Source: Prauserella aidingensis (lineage in GTDB: Bacteria; Actinomycetota; Actinomycetes; Mycobacteriales; Pseudonocardiaceae). Taken from it: DNA of 64,000 bases. The translations under genes and the position numbers were made by a program. Location: NCBI RefSeq assembly GCF_024171865.1, contig NZ_JAMTCN010000016.1:60476-124475 (forward strand), written 5' to 3'. Below, piece after piece: positions 7,363 to 17,385 of the stretch (within the stretch, counting starts at the first letter, position 1; each line of letters begins with the position of its first letter). The notes below the pieces were generated by a model that was given only the letters and a program-made list of their open reading frames with translations, made no database searches and had not been told where the DNA came from.

Positions 7363-10300
7363 CTACAGCGGGGCCTTGTCGAGTGCCTTGACGATGCGCT
7401 TGACCGACACCGGATAGGCGGTCTTGAGCGTCTGGGCGAAGAAGCTGATGCGCAGCTCCTCGATCATCCAGCGGATCTCGGCGAGTTCCGGGCTCGGCTC
7501 GCTGCGCGGCGGGACCTCGTCGAGCACGGCCCGGTACTCGTCGCGCAGCCAGGCGATCTCGCGCAGCCGTTCGACGTCCCGCGCCGGGTCGCCGGGCAGC
7601 TTCTCCAACCTGCGCCCGATGCCCCGCACGTACCGCACCAGGTCCGGCAGGCGGTCGTAGCCGGTCGCAGTCACGAAACCGTCGTACACCAGCGAATCCA
7701 GATGTGCGCGGGCGTCGGCCAGGGACTCCGCGATCGCCCGTCCGTCCATGTCGGACAACGTGGCCTCGACCTCGTGCACCTCGGCGAGGATCTTCTCCAC
7801 CTCGCCCAACACGGCGAGCACGGTGGGGTTGAGCCGCTCCCCCACCGCCTTCACCAGTGTCGGGAACTCCGCCTCGTCCCGCACGGGGCCGCCCGCCTCG
7901 GCGATCAGCTTGTCCACCGCGCAGTCGACACAGTCCTCGAGCAGTCCCTGCACACCGCCGTGCGGGTTGCGCGCGAGCACCAGCTTGGCCCGGTTGCCGA
8001 GGTTGCGGTTGATGTACTTCATCGGCGACGGGAGATTGAGCCGCACGAGCTTGCGTGTGCCGGCCCGCATCGCCGAGGCCTGCTGGCCTGCGGTGTCGAG
8101 CATGCGCACCGCGACCGTGTCGCCCTCGTCCACCAGCGCGGGGTACGCCTTGACCGCGTGCCCGCGGCCGTTCGCCTCGAACACCTCCGGCAGCGTGCCG
8201 AACGCCGCCGTCGTCAGGCCGCCCTGTTCGACGTCGTCGGCCGCCGCGGAGATCGTCTCCCGAACCCGGTCACCCAGCCGGTCTCGCAACGCCTCGAGGT
8301 CCTTGCCCTCGGCCACCGTCGCACGCTTCTCGTCGACGACGCGGAACGTCATCCGGAGGTGATCCGGCACCGCCTCCGGCGCCCACTCCCCGACCGGCAC
8401 CGGGACGCCGCGCAGTCGTTCCAGCTCGGCGCTCAGCACGTCGAGCAACGACCCCTGCGACGGGTCCACATGCGACAGCACGTCCCGCGCCGTGTCGGGA
8501 GCGGGAACGAAATTGCGCCGGGTCGCCTTCGGCAGCGACTTGATCAGCGCCGTCACGAGCTCCTCCCGGAGCCCGGGAACCTGCCAGTCGAATCCGTCGG
8601 CGCTCACCTGGTTCAGCACGGCGAGTGGAATGTGGACGGTCACGCCGTCGGCGTCGGCGCCCGGTTCGAACTGGTACGTCAGCGGAAGCCGCAGCTCTCC
8701 CTGGTGCCACGTGTCCGGGTAGTCGGCGGCGCGCACCTCGTCCGAGGCGGCGTTGATGAGCATCGCCTTCTCGAAGTTCAGCAGATCCGGCTCGCTGCGC
8801 GAGGCCTTCTTCCACCACGTGTCGAAGTGCCGGCCCGACACCACGTCGGCGGGGATGCGCTCGTCGTAGAACGCGAACAGCGTCTCGTCGTCGACGAGGA
8901 TGTCCCGCCTGCGCGCCCGGTTCTCCAGCTCCTCGACCTCGTCGAGCAGGGCGCGGTTCTCGTGGAAGAACCGGTGCCGCGTGTCCCAGTCCCCGTCGAC
9001 GAGTGCGCGTCGGATGAACAGCTCCCGCGAGGCCTCCGGGTCGATCCGGCCGTAGTTCACCCTGCGGCCCGCGACGAGCGGGACGCCGTACAGCGTCACG
9101 CGCTCCGAGGCCATCACCGCCGCCTGTTTGCGTTCCCAGTGCGGTTCCGAATACGTCCGTTTGACCAGGTGCTGCGCCAGCGGCTCGATCCATTCGGGTT
9201 CGACGCGGGCATTGACCCGTGCCCACAACCGCGACGTCTCGACCAGCTCGGCCGAGGCGATCCACCGCGGCTGCTTCTTGAACAGCGCCGACCCGGGGAA
9301 CACCGAGAACCGGGTACCGCGCGCGCCCAGATAGTCGCCCTTCTCCGGATCCTTCAGCCCGATGTGCGACAGCAGCCCCGCGAGCAGCGAGGTGTGGATG
9401 CGCTGAGGATCACCCGGAACGCTGTTGAGCGTGATGTCGAGCGGCTTGAGCAGCTGCCGCAGCTGGCTGTAGACGTCCTGCCACTCGCGCACGCGCAGGT
9501 GATTCAGGTACTCCGCGCGGCACAGCTTGCGGAACTGGTTTCCCGACAGTTCCTTCTGCTTCTCACGCAGGTAGTTCCACAGGTTCAGGTATGCCAGGAA
9601 GTCCGAGTCCTTGTCGCGGAAACGCGCGTGCTGCTGTCCCGCGGCCTCCTTGTGCTCGGCCGGACGTTCCCGCGGATCCTGAATGGACAGCCCGGCCGCG
9701 ATGATCATCACCTCGCGCACGCAGCCGTTCTCGGCGCCTTCGAGGATCATCCGGCCGAGCCGGGGATCGACCGGCAGCTGCGCCAGCCGGTTACCGACCG
9801 ACGTCAGCCTCCCCTTCTGCGGGTCGAGCGCGCCGAGCTCCTGCAACAGCTGCACACCCGCGGTGACCTGCCTGCGGTCCGGCGGTTCCACGAACGGGAA
9901 CGCGGCCACGTCGCCCAGGCCCAGCGACGTCATCTGCAGGATGACCGACGCCAGGTTGGTGCGCAGGATCTCCGGGTCGGTGAACTCCGGCCGCGCCTCG
10001 AAGTCGTCCTCGGAGTACAGCCGGATGCAGATACCGTCCGAGGTCCGCCCGCACCGGCCCTTGCGCTGGTTCGCCGACGCCTGCGACACCGGTTCGGTCG
10101 GCAGCCGTTGCACCTTCGTGCGGTGGCTGTAGCGGGAGATGCGTGCCGTTCCCGGGTCGACGACGTATTTGATGCCGGGCACGGTCAGCGACGTCTCGGC
10201 GACGTTGGTGGCGACGACGATGCGCCTGCCCGTGTGCCGCTGGAACACCCGGTGCTGGTCCGCCGCCGACAGCCGTGCGTACAGCGGCACCACCTCGGTG

Positions 10301-11274
10301 TTCGGCAGCTCCATCGCCTCGAGGGCGTCGCCGGCGTCGCGGATCTCGCGCTCCCCCGACGCGAACACCAGGATGTCCCCCGGGCCCTCGGCGACCAGTT
10401 CCCGCACGGCGTCGGTGATCGCCTGCGTCTGGTCGCGGTCCGGATCGGCGTCGGGGTCGTCCGGGTCGACCACGGGCCGGTACCGCACCTCGACCGGGTA
10501 CGTCCGCCCCGAGACCTCCAGCACCGGCGCGGGCTCGCCGTCGTCGCCCGCGAAGTGCCGGGCGAACCGGTCCGGGTCGATCGTGGCCGAGGTGATGATC
10601 ACCTTGAGGTCCGGCCGCTTCGGCAGCAACTGCTTGAGGTAGCCGAGCAGGAAGTCGATGTTGAGGCTGCGTTCGTGCGCCTCGTCGATGATGAGGACCT
10701 CGTACTGCCGCAGCATCCGATCACGCGCGATCTCGGCCAGCAGGATGCCGTCGGTCATCACCTTGAGCAGCGTCTCGGCGCTTGAGGTGTCGGTGAACCG
10801 CACCTTGTACCCGACGGCGGCACCGAGCTCGGTCTTCACCTCGCTCGCCACCCGCTCCGCGACGGTGCGCGCCGCGAGCCGCCGCGGCTGGGTGTGCCCG
10901 ATCTGGCCGCGTACGCCCAGTCCGAGGTCGAGACAGATCTTCGGCAGCTGCGTCGTCTTCCCCGAACCGGTCTCGCCCGCCACGATCACGACCTGGTTGT
11001 CGCGGATCGCCTCGGCGAGGTCGTCGGCACGCCCGCTGACGGGCAGCTGCTCGGGATAGGTGATGTGCGGCACCGCGGCGCGGCGCCGCTCGACGCGTTC
11101 CTCCGCCCTGTCGATGTCGGTGGAGATCTCCGCGGCGATCGCGGCGAGCTTGTCCGGCGTCGCGTTGCGGGACTTGCGGGCGCCGTCGATCCGGCGCCGC
11201 ACCCGGTGGGCGTCGCCGATGGTCAGACCGGACAGCCGCGGGCGCAGCTCATCGAGGGGGGAACGTGCAGACAT
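7363..11274 (-). CDS. hrpA: ATP-dependent RNA helicase HrpA (DEAH-box)
   Basis: A 1303-residue protein, the usual HrpA length. It has Walker A VIVAGETGSGKTTQLPK (about residues 90-106), the DEAH box in VLIIDEAHERSLNIDF (about residue 195), motif III SATID, and motifs V and VI with RRIVVATNVAETSLTVPGI and NQRKGRCGRTSDGICIRLY. A winged-helix/ratchet part and the long C-terminal DUF3418 region found in bacterial HrpA follow. HrpA unwinds RNA with ATP and has been linked to mRNA processing and rescue of stalled ribosomes. The ATG at 11274 lies 10 bases after a -10-like TAAGCT (11285-11290, minus strand), consistent with a leaderless transcript. Confidence 0.96.
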   Translation of the reverse strand: MSARSPLDELRPRLSGLTIGDAHRVRRRIDGARKSRNATPDKLAAIAAEISTDIDRAEERVERRRAAVPHITYPEQLPVSGRADDLAEAIRDNQVVIVAGETGSGKTTQLPKICLDLGLGVRGQIGHTQPRRLAARTVAERVASEVKTELGAAVGYKVRFTDTSSAETLLKVMTDGILLAEIARDRMLRQYEVLIIDEAHERSLNIDFLLGYLKQLLPKRPDLKVIITSATIDPDRFARHFAGDDGEPAPVLEVSGRTYPVEVRYRPVVDPDDPDADPDRDQTQAITDAVRELVAEGPGDILVFASGEREIRDAGDALEAMELPNTEVVPLYARLSAADQHRVFQRHTGRRIVVATNVAETSLTVPGIKYVVDPGTARISRYSHRTKVQRLPTEPVSQASANQRKGRCGRTSDGICIRLYSEDDFEARPEFTDPEILRTNLASVILQMTSLGLGDVAAFPFVEPPDRRQVTAGVQLLQELGALDPQKGRLTSVGNRLAQLPVDPRLGRMILEGAENGCVREVMIIAAGLSIQDPRERPAEHKEAAGQQHARFRDKDSDFLAYLNLWNYLREKQKELSGNQFRKLCRAEYLNHLRVREWQDVYSQLRQLLKPLDITLNSVPGDPQRIHTSLLAGLLSHIGLKDPEKGDYLGARGTRFSVFPGSALFKKQPRWIASAELVETSRLWARVNARVEPEWIEPLAQHLVKRTYSEPHWERKQAAVMASERVTLYGVPLVAGRRVNYGRIDPEASRELFIRRALVDGDWDTRHRFFHENRALLDEVEELENRARRRDILVDDETLFAFYDERIPADVVSGRHFDTWWKKASRSEPDLLNFEKAMLINAASDEVRAADYPDTWHQGELRLPLTYQFEPGADADGVTVHIPLAVLNQVSADGFDWQVPGLREELVTALIKSLPKATRRNFVPAPDTARDVLSHVDPSQGSLLDVLSAELERLRGVPVPVGEWAPEAVPDHLRMTFRVVDEKRATVAEGKDLEALRDRLGDRVRETISAAADDVEQGGLTTAAFGTLPEVFEANGRGHAVKAYPALVDEGDTVAVRMLDTAGQQASAMRAGTRKLVRLNLPSPMKYINRNLGNRAKLVLARNPHGGVQGLLEDCVDCAVDKLIAEAGGPVRDEAEFPTLVKAVGERLNPTVLAVLGEVEKILAEVHEVEATLSDMDGRAIAESLADARAHLDSLVYDGFVTATGYDRLPDLVRYVRGIGRRLEKLPGDPARDVERLREIAWLRDEYRAVLDEVPPRSEPSPELAEIRWMIEELRISFFAQTLKTAYPVSVKRIVKALDKAPL

Positions 11275-11368
11275 ACCGTCGGCCAGCTTACCGGGTGCGC
11301 TCTCGCCGATCCTCCCGATTATCCGGACTCGGGCGGCGGGCCCCCACGAGAAGCCCGCACGGGCCCTC

Positions 11369-11374
11369 TAGGCT
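11369..11374 (+). promoter_or_regulatory. Candidate -10 element for the twin lipoprotein genes
   Basis: TAGGCT fits the actinobacterial TANNNT -10 pattern in the hrpA/lipoprotein divergent region. Transcription would begin near 11381, giving a leader of about 50 bases before the GTG at 11434. No clear -35 is seen. Confidence 0.4.
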
Positions 11375-11433
11375 GCGCATGTCCCACACAGGCACACCCG
11401 GCACGGGCGAAGGCGAACGGAAGGCAGCGGGAC

Positions 11434-12096
11434 GTGAGGAAGTTCCTCCCGGGAGCGGTCGTGGTCGTCGCGGCGCTGACGGGGCTCGGCGGGTGCACCG
11501 GCACCACGGAGACTCGCCTGGCAGCGCACGCGCAGCCGGTCACGGCAACCGAGCAGATCACCGTGGATCCCTTCACCGACGCGGGCGAGCCCGACCCCGA
11601 CCTGGACGTCGTGGAGAAGGGCGAGGGCAACTGCTGGCAGTCCTGGGTCAGCATCACCACGGCCGACGCCCGCCGCTGCGGGCCCCTGCTCACGGGCGCC
11701 GAACACACCTCGCAGGAGGTGCACGACCCGTGCTACGTGCACGTGCGGCCGGGGCCCGACCGGGCGATCTGCATCCAGAACCCGACCACCGGCGAGGCGA
11801 CGGGCTTCGAGGTCGTCGAGGACACCGGGCCCGCGCCGGCGGAGACGCAGCGCCACCGGCCGTGGTTCCTCGAGCTCGCCGACGGCCGCCACTGCACGCT
11901 CTTCCCCGGCGCCGATGATCCCGACTCCACCGAGGAAGACCCCACCTACGGGTGCGGCAGGAACGACTACCTGTACGGCATGCCGGACACCACGAACCGC
12001 GTGTGGACGATCGCCAACCGCCACGGCGAGGCCGAGGAGCGCACCGAACCCGGCCCTCGGCTCGACGAGGCGCCCATCCGGACGGCGTGGTTCTGA
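11434..12096 (+). CDS. Predicted lipoprotein, first of two tandem paralogs
   Basis: A 220-residue secreted protein of unknown function. The GTG start gives a short basic n-region (VRK), a hydrophobic core and the lipobox LGGC with cysteine at residue 21, so it should be lipid-anchored outside the membrane. The mature part has several cysteines in conserved settings: DARRCGP, HDPCYV, RAICIQNPTT, DGRHC and YGCGRND. These recur in the next gene, so disulfide bonds are likely. I recognise no named domain. The gene stops 2 bp before its paralog; the two are surely co-transcribed. A frame starting farther upstream would overlap hrpA and lose the signal peptide. Confidence 0.8.
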   Translation: MRKFLPGAVVVVAALTGLGGCTGTTETRLAAHAQPVTATEQITVDPFTDAGEPDPDLDVVEKGEGNCWQSWVSITTADARRCGPLLTGAEHTSQEVHDPCYVHVRPGPDRAICIQNPTTGEATGFEVVEDTGPAPAETQRHRPWFLELADGRHCTLFPGADDPDSTEEDPTYGCGRNDYLYGMPDTTNRVWTIANRHGEAEERTEPGPRLDEAPIRTAWF

Positions 12097-12098
12097 CC

Positions 12099-12761
12099 GT
12101 GACGACACGCGACCCCCGGCGTATCCGGCCGGCCGCGCTCGGTCTGGTGGTGGCACTGCTCGCCCTCACGGGCTGCACCGACACCGGCGCCCGCGCCGAC
12201 GGGTCCGGCGCCCACCACTCGCCGGTGACGGCGACCCACGCGACGCACGTCGAGCCCTTCACGCACGAGGGCAGGCCGGCACCCGGGTTCACGGTCGTCG
12301 ACCACGCCGCGGCGAAATGTTCCGCATCCGGGGTAAACCTGTCCGACCCCGACGCACGCCGGTGCATGACCACCGAGGGTTACTTCCTGTACGACCCGTG
12401 CTTCGTCCGGCACCACCCGCGCCCCGACGTGGCGCTGTGCGTGCAGAATCCGACGACCTCGCAGGCCATGCACATCCGGATCGTCGAGGACACGGCCGCA
12501 CCCGCCGACGGTGAACGCCCCGGCAGGCCGTGGTTCCTCGAACTCGCCGACGGCCGCCACTGCGTGCCCGCGCCCGGCCCCGGCCGGGGCCCCGGCTCCG
12601 GTTCCGACTCCGGCCGGCCGACCTACACCTGCGGCAGCGACGACCACCTCTACGGGCCGCCGGACACCACACGGCCCGTGTGGACCATCACCGACCGCCC
12701 CGCTGGTGCCGACGCCCCGGGCGCGCCGCAGCGGGTCCGCATCCGCACCGCCTGGCTCTGA
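12099..12761 (+). CDS. Predicted lipoprotein, second of two tandem paralogs
   Basis: Also 220 residues, with an n-region of arginines, a hydrophobic stretch and lipobox LTGC (cysteine at residue 26). It aligns along its whole length with the preceding product. Shared blocks include the VTAT region, V-(D/E)-PFT, DARRC, DPC-V, QNPTT, RPWFLELADGRHC, then TY-CG--D-LYG-PDTT and VWTI, and the end IRTAW. The main difference is a GP/GS-rich insert near residues 155-170. The pair is a tandem duplication that has diverged substantially outside the cysteine blocks. The GTG start at 12099 lies 2 bp after the upstream stop. Function unknown; an 18-bp minisatellite lies just downstream. Confidence 0.8.
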   Translation: MTTRDPRRIRPAALGLVVALLALTGCTDTGARADGSGAHHSPVTATHATHVEPFTHEGRPAPGFTVVDHAAAKCSASGVNLSDPDARRCMTTEGYFLYDPCFVRHHPRPDVALCVQNPTTSQAMHIRIVEDTAAPADGERPGRPWFLELADGRHCVPAPGPGRGPGSGSDSGRPTYTCGSDDHLYGPPDTTRPVWTITDRPAGADAPGAPQRVRIRTAWL

Positions 12762-12781
12762 CGCCTCACCCGGCAGACGCC

Positions 12782-12841
12782 CCACGCCCAGCGGTTGCCC
12801 CGCGTCCAGCGGTTGCCCCGCGTCCAGCGGTTGCCCCACGC
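12782..12841. repeat. 18-bp tandem repeat, three copies
   Basis: CCAGCGGTTGCCCC recurs at 12788-12801, 12806-12819 and 12824-12837, period 18, separated by GCGT spacers. It lies in the non-coding gap between the second lipoprotein and the MFS gene. It is not an obvious hairpin. Slippage-prone; function unknown. Confidence 0.85.
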
Positions 12842-13004
12842 CGGTTTCGTCCGGTTCTCCCGCCTGATCGGCACACCCGTCTCAGATCACCCTCCGTCGA
12901 GGGAATAGTTAGCCATGCTCGGTAAGTTCCGTGAGTGGACGTCGCACAGCGTCACCCGCACACGGCTCGCACCCCTCAGCCACCTCGAACACCGGGAGGA
13001 ATCC

Positions 13005-14246
13005 GTGACCGCAGCCACGACCGTGGCCCCCGACGCCGATGCAGGAGCACGGCTCAGCCGCAGCGGCCGGTTGCGTTTCGCACTCATCCTGGGCGGCCTG
13101 ACCGCGTTCGGCCCGCTGTCGATCGACATGTACCTGCCGGCGCTGCCCAGCATGGCCGACGACCTCTCCGCGGCCAACTCGCTGGTGCAGCTCACACTCG
13201 CCGCGTTCGTCACCGGCCTCGGCGCGGGCCAGCTCGTCGCAGGCCCCCTGTCCGACGCCTTCGGCAGGCGGACACCGCTGATCGTCGGCATCGCGCTCTA
13301 CATCGCCGCGAGCGTGCTGTGCGCCTTCAGCCCGTCGATCGAGGTGCTGATCGGTGCGCGCATGCTGCAGGCGTTCGGGGCCGCCGCGGGCGCCGTCATC
13401 GCGCGCGCCACCGTCCGGGACCTCTTCTCCGGCATCGCCATGTCCCGATTCTTCTCCGCGTTGATGCTGGTCACCGGCGTGGCGCCGATTCTGGCGCCGA
13501 TCCTCGGCGGGCAGCTGCTCACGGTCACCTCGTGGCGGGGCATCTTCTCCGTGCTCGCCGCGTTCGGCGGCGTGTTGCTCCTGGTGGCGGCACTGGCCCT
13601 GCCGGAGACACTGCCACCGGAGTCCCGCAGGCCCGCCCGGATCGGCGGGGTGCTGCGCACCTACCTCAGCCTGCTGCGCCACCGCGCGTTCCTCGGCGCC
13701 GCCCTCACCATCGGGTTCGGCTTCGCCGGCATGTTCACCTACATCTCGGCGTCCAGCTTCGTGCTCCAGGACATCTACGGCCTCGGCCCGCAGGCCTACA
13801 GCTTCGTCTTCGGCGGTGGCGCGATCGGCCTGGTCACCATGACCCAGGTCAACGCCCGCCTGGTCGGCCGGTTCAGCCAGCAGAGTCTGCTGCGCACCGG
13901 CCTGCTGGCGGGCACGGCGGCCGGCGTGGTCGCCGTCGTCGCAGCAGCCTCCGGATTCGGGTTGCCCGTCCTGCTGCCCGCGGTGTACGTGATCATGGCG
14001 GCCAACGGCATGGTGATGCCCAACGCGATGGCACTCGCGATGGCCGACCACCCGGACAAGGCCGGCTCGGCGTCGGCGTTGCTGGGGGTCCTGCAGTTCC
14101 TCGTCGCCGGGGCGTCCTCCCCGCTGATCGGACTGTTCGGCGAGAGCTCAGCCGTACCGATGGTGACCCTCATGGCCACGTTCTTCGCGCTGGCCCTGAC
14201 GAGCTTCCTGACCATGGTCCGCCCGCGCCCGGCACACAGCGCCTGA
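13005..14246 (+). CDS. Bcr/CflA-family drug-resistance MFS transporter
   Basis: A 413-residue, 12-helix transporter. The first helix region LTAFGPLSIDMYLPALPSM is characteristic of the Bcr/CflA (DHA1) group, followed by GPLSDAFGRRTPLIVG (loop 2-3 motif A) and GARMLQAFGAAAGAVIARATVRD (motif C region). Members export chloramphenicol, bicyclomycin and other small molecules by proton antiport; the substrate here is unknown. I chose the GTG at 13005 because GGGAGGA (12994-13000) sits four bases upstream. An in-frame ATG at 12915 would add 30 residues without hydrophobicity or a Shine-Dalgarno site. Confidence 0.92.
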   Translation: MTAATTVAPDADAGARLSRSGRLRFALILGGLTAFGPLSIDMYLPALPSMADDLSAANSLVQLTLAAFVTGLGAGQLVAGPLSDAFGRRTPLIVGIALYIAASVLCAFSPSIEVLIGARMLQAFGAAAGAVIARATVRDLFSGIAMSRFFSALMLVTGVAPILAPILGGQLLTVTSWRGIFSVLAAFGGVLLLVAALALPETLPPESRRPARIGGVLRTYLSLLRHRAFLGAALTIGFGFAGMFTYISASSFVLQDIYGLGPQAYSFVFGGGAIGLVTMTQVNARLVGRFSQQSLLRTGLLAGTAAGVVAVVAAASGFGLPVLLPAVYVIMAANGMVMPNAMALAMADHPDKAGSASALLGVLQFLVAGASSPLIGLFGESSAVPMVTLMATFFALALTSFLTMVRPRPAHSA

Positions 14247-14282
14247 CCTGCGGGCCCACCCGGGCGGTGGCACCGTGATCGC

Positions 14283-14570
14283 ATGGCCGACGACGACCGT
14301 GGACCGCTGCACTTCCGGATCGGCGACGAAGAACTCCTCATCCGCCGCCGTTACGAGGTGGCGAGCATCGTCAACGACCTGCTGATCGCCCTCTGGTTCG
14401 TGATCGGCAGCGTGCTGTTCTTCTCGCCCAGCACCGAGAAGGCCGGCACGTGGCTGTTTCTCATCGGGAGCGTCGAACTGATGATCCGGCCGCTCATCCG
14501 CCTCCGGCGGCGCGTTCACCTGCGACGATTCCGACCGGACGCCCCTGTGGAAGCCTCGAACGACTTCTGA
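14283..14570 (+). CDS. YrhK-domain protein
   Basis: A 95-residue protein with two hydrophobic segments, VNDLLIALWFVIGSVLFF and AGTWLFLIGSVELMIRPLI. The start DEELLIRRRYEVASIVND and the spacing of the helices fit the YrhK-like family, small membrane proteins of unknown role. It ends in a basic, arginine-rich stretch. It lies 36 bp after the MFS gene on the same strand and may be co-transcribed. Family call by eye. Confidence 0.75.
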   Translation: MADDDRGPLHFRIGDEELLIRRRYEVASIVNDLLIALWFVIGSVLFFSPSTEKAGTWLFLIGSVELMIRPLIRLRRRVHLRRFRPDAPVEASNDF

Positions 14571-14675
14571 TCGGCCGCCGCGGTGTGACATTCCGTGTGG
14601 CGTTCGCGTCATGGCGTAGCCGCGGCCGCGTCCCACCTGTGCTCAGCCCGATGAAGCACGAGGAAGGCGGTCGGC

Positions 14676-14897
14676 ATGTCGGATCAGAACGAGTGGGTCG
14701 TTCCCTGCCGCGACCTGGCGGGACGTAAACGCAAACTCACCGTGTTCTCCAGTGACGAGCAGGTGGTCGTCGTCGCCCCTCCCGGGGAGACGGCAGTACT
14801 CGGGCCGCTCGAGGTGGGCCGGTTCCGGGCCGCGCTGCGCGACGCCGTCGTGCACCTGGCCCAGCACGACCAGGACGAGGCGGGGGAAACGGTGTGA
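14676..14897 (+). CDS. Small conserved-looking hypothetical protein
   Basis: A 73-residue soluble protein beginning MSDQNEWVVPCRDLAGRKRK, with a beta-strand-like middle (LTVFSSDEQVVVVAPPGE) and a helical end (VGRFRAALRDAVVHLAQHD). I do not recognise a family; actinobacteria encode similar small proteins. The ATG has AGGAAGG about nine bases upstream, and codon use looks like its neighbours, with G or C at nearly all third positions. It stands alone between the YrhK-like and O-methyltransferase genes. Confidence 0.6.
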   Translation: MSDQNEWVVPCRDLAGRKRKLTVFSSDEQVVVVAPPGETAVLGPLEVGRFRAALRDAVVHLAQHDQDEAGETV

Positions 14898-14991
14898 GCC
14901 CCCGCCGCGGTGTGACGCGGACGCCGGCCCGAGTCGAGGCGCGGCGGGGATTCCCGAGCACGATGCGGACCGAGCGCCTAGCCTCCCGGGC

Positions 14992-15654
14992 ATGGATCCT
15001 CGGACATGGGCCACGGTGGACGACTACCTGACCGACAACCTGCTCGGTTCCGACGAAGCACTCGACGACGCGGCCCGCGCCGCCGCGGAGGCGGGCCTCC
15101 CGGACATCGCCGTCAGCCCACCACAGGGCCGGTTCCTGACGCTGCTGGCCACCATGGTCCGCGCACGGTCGATCCTCGAGGTCGGCACGCTCGGCGGCTA
15201 CAGCGCCATCTGCCTCGCCCGGGCACTGCCACCGGACGGAACCCTGGTCACACTCGAGGCCGACCCGCGGTTCGCCGACGTCGCGCGCGGCAACGTCGAC
15301 CGCGCCGGGGTCGGCGACCGCGTCGACATCCGGGTCGGCGCAGCACTCGACACGTTGCCCACCCTCCGCGACGACGCCCCGTTCGACCTCGTCTTCCTCG
15401 ACGCGGACAAGGCGAGCAACGCCGCCTACGTCCGGTGGGCGCTCGAACTCGGACTGCCGGGCACGGTCATCGTCGTGGACAACGTCGTCCGCCACGGCGC
15501 GGTCGCCGACGCCACCTCCGACGACCCCGGGGTACGCGGCACCCGCGAGATGTTCGAGCTGATGGCCGCCGAGCCCCGCGTCGACGCCACGGCACTGCAG
15601 ACCGTCGCAGGCAAGGGCTACGACGGCTTCGCACTGGCACTCGTCACCGGCTGA
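14992..15654 (+). CDS. SAM-dependent O-methyltransferase (class I, type 3)
   Basis: A 220-residue protein matching the catechol/caffeoyl-CoA O-methyltransferase family. SAM motif I is ILEVGTLGGYSAI (residues 61-73). LEADPRF follows, then the metal- and substrate-binding FLDADKASN near residue 138 and VVDNVVRHG. These enzymes use a divalent metal and methylate vicinal hydroxyls. Its physiological substrate is unknown. The ATG at 14992 lies seven bases after a -10-like TAGCCT (14979-14984), so the mRNA is probably leaderless; a longer open frame reaches back to 14752 but overlaps the previous gene. A strong hairpin separates it from glyA on the other strand. Confidence 0.92.
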   Translation: MDPRTWATVDDYLTDNLLGSDEALDDAARAAAEAGLPDIAVSPPQGRFLTLLATMVRARSILEVGTLGGYSAICLARALPPDGTLVTLEADPRFADVARGNVDRAGVGDRVDIRVGAALDTLPTLRDDAPFDLVFLDADKASNAAYVRWALELGLPGTVIVVDNVVRHGAVADATSDDPGVRGTREMFELMAAEPRVDATALQTVAGKGYDGFALALVTG

Positions 15655-15665
15655 CCCCGCCCACA

Positions 15666-15708
15666 CGGCAACGGCCCGCCGCGCAGTGGCGCGAGCGGGC
15701 CGTTGCCG
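15666..15708. terminator. Hairpin between O-methyltransferase gene and glyA
   Basis: CGGCAACGGCCCGC (15666-15679) pairs perfectly with GCGGGCCGTTGCCG (15695-15708), a 14-bp stem with a 15-base loop. It lies between convergent stop codons and probably ends transcription from both sides. Confidence 0.8.
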
Positions 15709-15726
15709 ATCCGGGTACTGCCGCCG

Positions 15727-16998
<1,272 letters not shown>

Positions 16999-17000
16999 GG

Positions 17001-17375
17001 TCAGCCCTCCTGGGTGAGCGCGGTATAAGCGGCGGCGTCCATCAGTTCCGGCATGCTCTCGACGCGGACCTTGAACAGCCACCCTTGTTCATACGGATCG
17101 GAGTTCACGGACTCCGGGGTGTCGATGACGGCCTGGTTGACCTCCGTGACCTCGCCGTCGACCGGGGCGTAGATCTCGCTGACCGACTTGGTCGACTCGA
17201 TCTCGCCGCACGGCGTGCCCGCGCTCACCTCCGAACCGGCCTCCGGCAGTTCGACGAAGACGACGTCGCCGAGGGCCTCGGCCGCGAACGCGGTGATACC
17301 CACGGTGGCGACGTCACCGTCGACGGAGATCCACTCGTGTTCCTTGGTGTAGCGCAGGTTCTGGGGAATCGTCAT
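17001..17375 (-). CDS. gcvH: Glycine cleavage system H protein
   Basis: A 124-residue lipoyl carrier, the usual length. It has RYTKEHEWI at the start, [15 protein letters not shown], and the lipoyl site [15 protein letters not shown] with the modified lysine near residue 63. The end (GWLFKVRVE) is also typical. H protein shuttles the aminomethyl group between the P, T and L proteins. Its stop lies 2 bp before the glyA start and its start 10 bp after the gcvT stop, in one operon. The dihydrolipoyl dehydrogenase (L protein) is not in the window, as is usual. Confidence 0.96.
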   Translation of the reverse strand: MTIPQNLRYTKEHEWISVDGDVATVGITAFAAEALGDVVFVELPEAGSEVSAGTPCGEIESTKSVSEIYAPVDGEVTEVNQAVIDTPESVNSDPYEQGWLFKVRVESMPELMDAAAYTALTQEG

Positions 17376-17385
17376 GTCAGGCCTT

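Noticed and set aside
6898..10785. A very long open frame on the plus strand, almost the full length of hrpA (about 1295 residues).
   Set aside because: It is antisense to a clear HrpA gene, and its product is H/R/V/D-rich without any motif, as expected for the complement of a GC-rich gene.
12650..12874. Minus-strand frame with a repeated NRWTRG peptide.
   Set aside because: It is the translation of the 18-bp repeat plus the complement of the lipoprotein gene; no start signals.
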